Below, in pieces: positions 61,972-64,000 of a stretch of 64,000 nt of DNA. Source of the stretch: Zhihengliuella sp. ISTPL4 (GTDB lineage Bacteria; Actinomycetota; Actinomycetes; Actinomycetales; Microbacteriaceae); NCBI RefSeq assembly GCF_002848265.1, contig NZ_CP025422.1, positions 1,580,727-1,644,726 on the forward strand, written 5' to 3'. Position numbers and translations under genes: made by a program. The notes beneath the pieces are model-generated. The model saw nothing but the letters and a program-made list of their open reading frames with translations, did not search any database and was not told the DNA's origin. How positions within the stretch are numbered: position 1 is the stretch's first letter; each line of letters begins with the position of its first letter.

Positions 61972-61977
61972 ATTCTC
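61972..61977 (-). promoter_or_regulatory. -10-like hexamer of the PRTase gene (leaderless)
   Basis: GAGAAT on the minus strand ends 6 nt before the ATG at 61965. Confidence 0.45.
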
Positions 61978-62004
61978 GCGCATCCGCTCTGCCGGAGCCG
62001 CCGC

Positions 62005-62010
62005 TAGACT
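62005..62010 (+). promoter_or_regulatory. -10-like hexamer of the ThDP enzyme gene
   Basis: TAGACT would place the transcript start near 62017, giving a leader of about 109 nt before the ATG at 62126. Confidence 0.45.
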
Positions 62011-62013
62011 GAG

Positions 62014-62125
62014 CAGGTCCGGCCCCGCCGGTGCCTGAAAAAGAGGCACGAAGCACCTCGCATCGCCGCGAGGGCGAGACACATACGGATCCCCCTTCTC
62101 CGTCCCTGTCTCGAAAGGCTTCTCC
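62014..62125 (+). promoter_or_regulatory. Structured 5' leader with alternative hairpins
   Basis: Stems visible by eye are CAGG/CCTG plus CCGGC/GCCGG (62014-62037), GTGCCT/AGGCAC (62031-62049), CCTCGC/GCGAGG (62056-62073) and GAGACA/TGTCTC with inner ACGGA/TCCGT (62076-62112). The first two share 62031-62036 and exclude each other. GAAAGG follows the last stem. I do not recognise a known riboswitch class. Confidence 0.4.
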
Positions 62126-63880
62126 ATGCCCTCCGTCTCCGCGCACGTCGCTCTCACCCTCGCCCAGCACGTCGATGCCGTCTTCGGCGTCATGGGCAAC
62201 GGCAACGCCTACTTCCTCGACGCGCTCGAAACGCAGACCGACGCGACCTTCACCGCCGTCCGACACGAGCAGGGCGCGGTCGTCGCGGCCGACGCGCACT
62301 TCCGCGCCTCCGGCCGCATCGCTGCGGGCACGTCCACCTACGGCGCGGGCTTCACGAACACGATCACGGCGCTGGCCGAGGCGGTGCAGGCGCATGTGCC
62401 GCTCGTCCTCGTCGTCGGGGACGAGCCCACCTCGGGGCCGCGGCCCTGGGACGTGGACCAGATCGCCCTGGCCTCCGCGGTGGGCGCCCGCACCTATACC
62501 GTCGGCCGCACGGACGCTGCCGCGACCACCGTCATCGCCGTCGAGCACGCCCTCACCTATCGCGTGCCCGTGGTGCTCGCGATCCCCTACGACGTGGCCG
62601 CCCTCGAGGCAGGCGCGGTGCCGGCGGCCCCGGCTCCCCGGCTCCCCGCGCCGCTCGCCCCGCGCGGGGACTTCGCCGAGGGCATGCTCGACGAGATCGC
62701 CGCCGCCCTGCGGGACGCCGAGCGTCCGTTCCTCCTCGCCGGGCGCGGAGCCTGGCTGGCCGGCGCGGGCGAGGCTCTCGGCACCCTCGCCGCGCAGACC
62801 GGGGCCCTCACGGCCTCCTCCGCCCTCGGCCGCGGCATCTTCCCGGACGCGCGGTACGACCTCGGCGTCACCGGTGGCTTCGGCGCCGAGCGGGCGATGG
62901 AGCTCGTGCGGACGGCTGATGTCGCTGTCGTCTTCGGCGCGAGCCTGAACCAGTTCACGATGCGCTTCGGCGACCTCTTCGCCCCGGGCACCCGGGTCTT
63001 CCAGATCGATACCGCCCCGGCCGCGACCCACGCTCATGTCGGCGGCTTCGTGCGCGCCGACGCCCGCCTCGCCGCCGAGGCCCTCGTCGCCCGCCTCTCC
63101 TCCCCTTCCTCCCCCCAGCACGACACCTCCGGGCACGACCTCGGAGATGCCGCCGGACTCGCCGGGGTCACCCCCGCCTCCGGCGGCGTGTCGGGCGCGG
63201 ACTCCGCAGTTGTGCCCGCCCGCCCGTGGCGGGAGACGGTCGATGTCGCCGCGGCCCGCGCGTACGAGCCGGGAGACGAACTCGCGCCGGACGGCCGCCT
63301 CGACCCGCGTTCCGCCGCGCGCCGGATCGCCGAGCTCCTCCCCGAAGACCGCGTCGTGGTGTCGGACGGCGGGCACTTCATCGGCTGGGCGAACATGTAC
63401 TGGCCGGTCGCCGCGCCCGACCGGATGATGATGATCGGCACCGCGTTCCAGTCGATCGGACAGGGCTGGCCCAGCGTGGTGGGCGCGGCCCTCGCCCGTC
63501 GGGACGCGACCATCGTGCTCACCTCCGGCGACGGCGGCGGGCTCATGGCGATCGCCGACCTCGAATCGGCTGTGCGAGCCGCGGGCGGACGTGGCATGGC
63601 CGTGGTCTGGAACGACGCGGCCTACGGCGCCGAGGTCAACCTCTACGGACTGAAGGGCCTGGCCGAGGGGCCGATGCGCATCCCCGAGGTCGACTTCGCC
63701 GCGTTCGGGGCCGCGGTCGGCGCCGAGGGCGTCGTCGTGCGGACCCTCGACGACCTCGATCGTCTGGCCACCTGGGCTCAGGAAGATCCGGCGACGCGGC
63801 GCTTCCTCGTCCTCGACCTCCGGATCTCCGGCGACGTGATCGCGCCGTACCAGCAGGAGATCATCCGCGTGAACTCCTGA
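62126..63880 (+). CDS. Thiamine-diphosphate-dependent enzyme (acetolactate-synthase-like)
   Basis: A 584-residue three-domain ThDP enzyme. The catalytic Glu is in RHEQGAVVAADAHFRASG. A central FAD/nucleotide-like domain is followed by a low-complexity insert (residues about 330-365, LSSPSSPQHDTSGHD). The C-terminal ThDP motif is GDGGGLMAIADLESAVRAAGGRGMAVVWND. Substrate unknown; acetolactate synthase, benzoylformate or phenylpyruvate decarboxylase-like activity are all possible. It has a long leader and GAAAGG before the ATG. Confidence 0.88.
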   Translation: MPSVSAHVALTLAQHVDAVFGVMGNGNAYFLDALETQTDATFTAVRHEQGAVVAADAHFRASGRIAAGTSTYGAGFTNTITALAEAVQAHVPLVLVVGDEPTSGPRPWDVDQIALASAVGARTYTVGRTDAAATTVIAVEHALTYRVPVVLAIPYDVAALEAGAVPAAPAPRLPAPLAPRGDFAEGMLDEIAAALRDAERPFLLAGRGAWLAGAGEALGTLAAQTGALTASSALGRGIFPDARYDLGVTGGFGAERAMELVRTADVAVVFGASLNQFTMRFGDLFAPGTRVFQIDTAPAATHAHVGGFVRADARLAAEALVARLSSPSSPQHDTSGHDLGDAAGLAGVTPASGGVSGADSAVVPARPWRETVDVAAARAYEPGDELAPDGRLDPRSAARRIAELLPEDRVVVSDGGHFIGWANMYWPVAAPDRMMMIGTAFQSIGQGWPSVVGAALARRDATIVLTSGDGGGLMAIADLESAVRAAGGRGMAVVWNDAAYGAEVNLYGLKGLAEGPMRIPEVDFAAFGAAVGAEGVVVRTLDDLDRLATWAQEDPATRRFLVLDLRISGDVIAPYQQEIIRVNS

Positions 63881-63894
63881 CCCGTGCGGGCCGA

Positions 63895-63900
63895 TAGGCT
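63895..63900 (+). promoter_or_regulatory. -10-like hexamer of the PhzF gene (leaderless)
   Basis: TAGGCT ends 6 nt before the ATG at 63907. Confidence 0.5.
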
Positions 63901-63906
63901 CCCGGA

Positions 63907-64000
63907 ATGACGGATGCTCCCGAGGTCCTGCGCTACAGCGCCTTCGCCGCGACGCCGGACGGCGGCAATCCCGCCGGGGTCGTGCTCTCCGCGGACGGGC
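63907..64000 (+). CDS. PhzF family protein, 5' end only
   Basis: The first 31 residues are visible, including YSAFAATPDGGNPAGVVLSADG, which matches the N-terminus of PhzF-type isomerases/epimerases (F-x-x-x-P-x-x-GNPAGV). The rest lies past the right edge. It is probably leaderless. Confidence 0.8.
   Translation, partial: MTDAPEVLRYSAFAATPDGGNPAGVVLSADG

Noticed and set aside
62014..62125. TPP riboswitch before the ThDP enzyme
   Set aside because: The expected conserved CUGAGA and downstream consensus elements are not visible. Only unnamed stem-loops can be supported.

Overview
The window comes from a very GC-rich actinobacterium. Codon use, gene families and intergenic style point to Microbacteriaceae, most likely Microbacterium or a close relative; this is inferred from gene content, since no rRNA gene is present. 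It reads as ordinary chromosome. I found about 60 protein genes packed into short operons with ATGA or GTGA overlaps, and no tRNA, rRNA, CRISPR array, transposase, integrase or prophage gene.

Layout. 1-8 kb: the 5' part of an SDR gene, a membrane protein, a TetR regulator, a copper amine oxidase, then an amino-sugar recycling unit (N-acetylglucosamine-type kinase and murQ, divergent from a MurR/RpiR regulator) and a membrane protein. 8-15.2 kb: a FeaR-like AraC regulator, then moaF-like gene, NTF2-like protein and a branched-chain-type ABC importer whose second permease is fused to its ATPase. 15.3-22.6 kb: a HAD phosphatase, two SDRs divergent from an APC permease, a second moaF-like gene, a YtcJ-type amidohydrolase and two DUF202 membrane proteins. 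22.7-32.2 kb: an arylsulfatase operon with its own importer (two different permeases), a TetR regulator with two matching operators, a GMC oxidoreductase and an aldehyde dehydrogenase. 32-38 kb: a DUF222/HNH protein, an Lrp regulator and a 2-oxoacid dehydrogenase E1-alpha/E1-beta/E2 operon. 38.3-59.8 kb: a split phenylacetate regulon (MHS transporter; paaJ-paaF-paaH-paaZ; paaR; paaK-paaI; paaABCDE-paaG), interrupted by a dihydroxyacetone kinase/PTS operon with an IclR regulator, a RecQ-phosphoribosyltransferase fusion and a small unknown gene. 59.9-64 kb: ATP-dependent DNA ligase, phosphoribosyltransferase, a ThDP enzyme with a structured leader, and the start of a PhzF gene.

How it works together. 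The amine oxidase, the FeaR-like regulator and the aldehyde dehydrogenase could turn phenylethylamine-type amines into phenylacetate. The paa genes then take phenylacetate through CoA ligation, epoxidation, ring opening and beta-oxidation. Four copies of one palindrome (consensus TTACCTAACGATCGGTCAGTAA with variations) precede the MHS transporter, paaJ, paaI and paaA. This ties the four units into one regulon, probably under the TetR protein encoded between paaZ and paaK.

Most notable beyond gene names: that operator set; paired moaF-like paralogues, each beside a transporter and catabolic enzymes; seven genes with a -10-like hexamer exactly 6 nt before the start codon (predicted leaderless mRNAs); a paaZ frame with no stop before the paaZ-paaR hairpin; a dispersed repeat inserted at the paaB-paaC junction; a RecQ-PRTase fusion; and a multi-hairpin leader before the ThDP enzyme.
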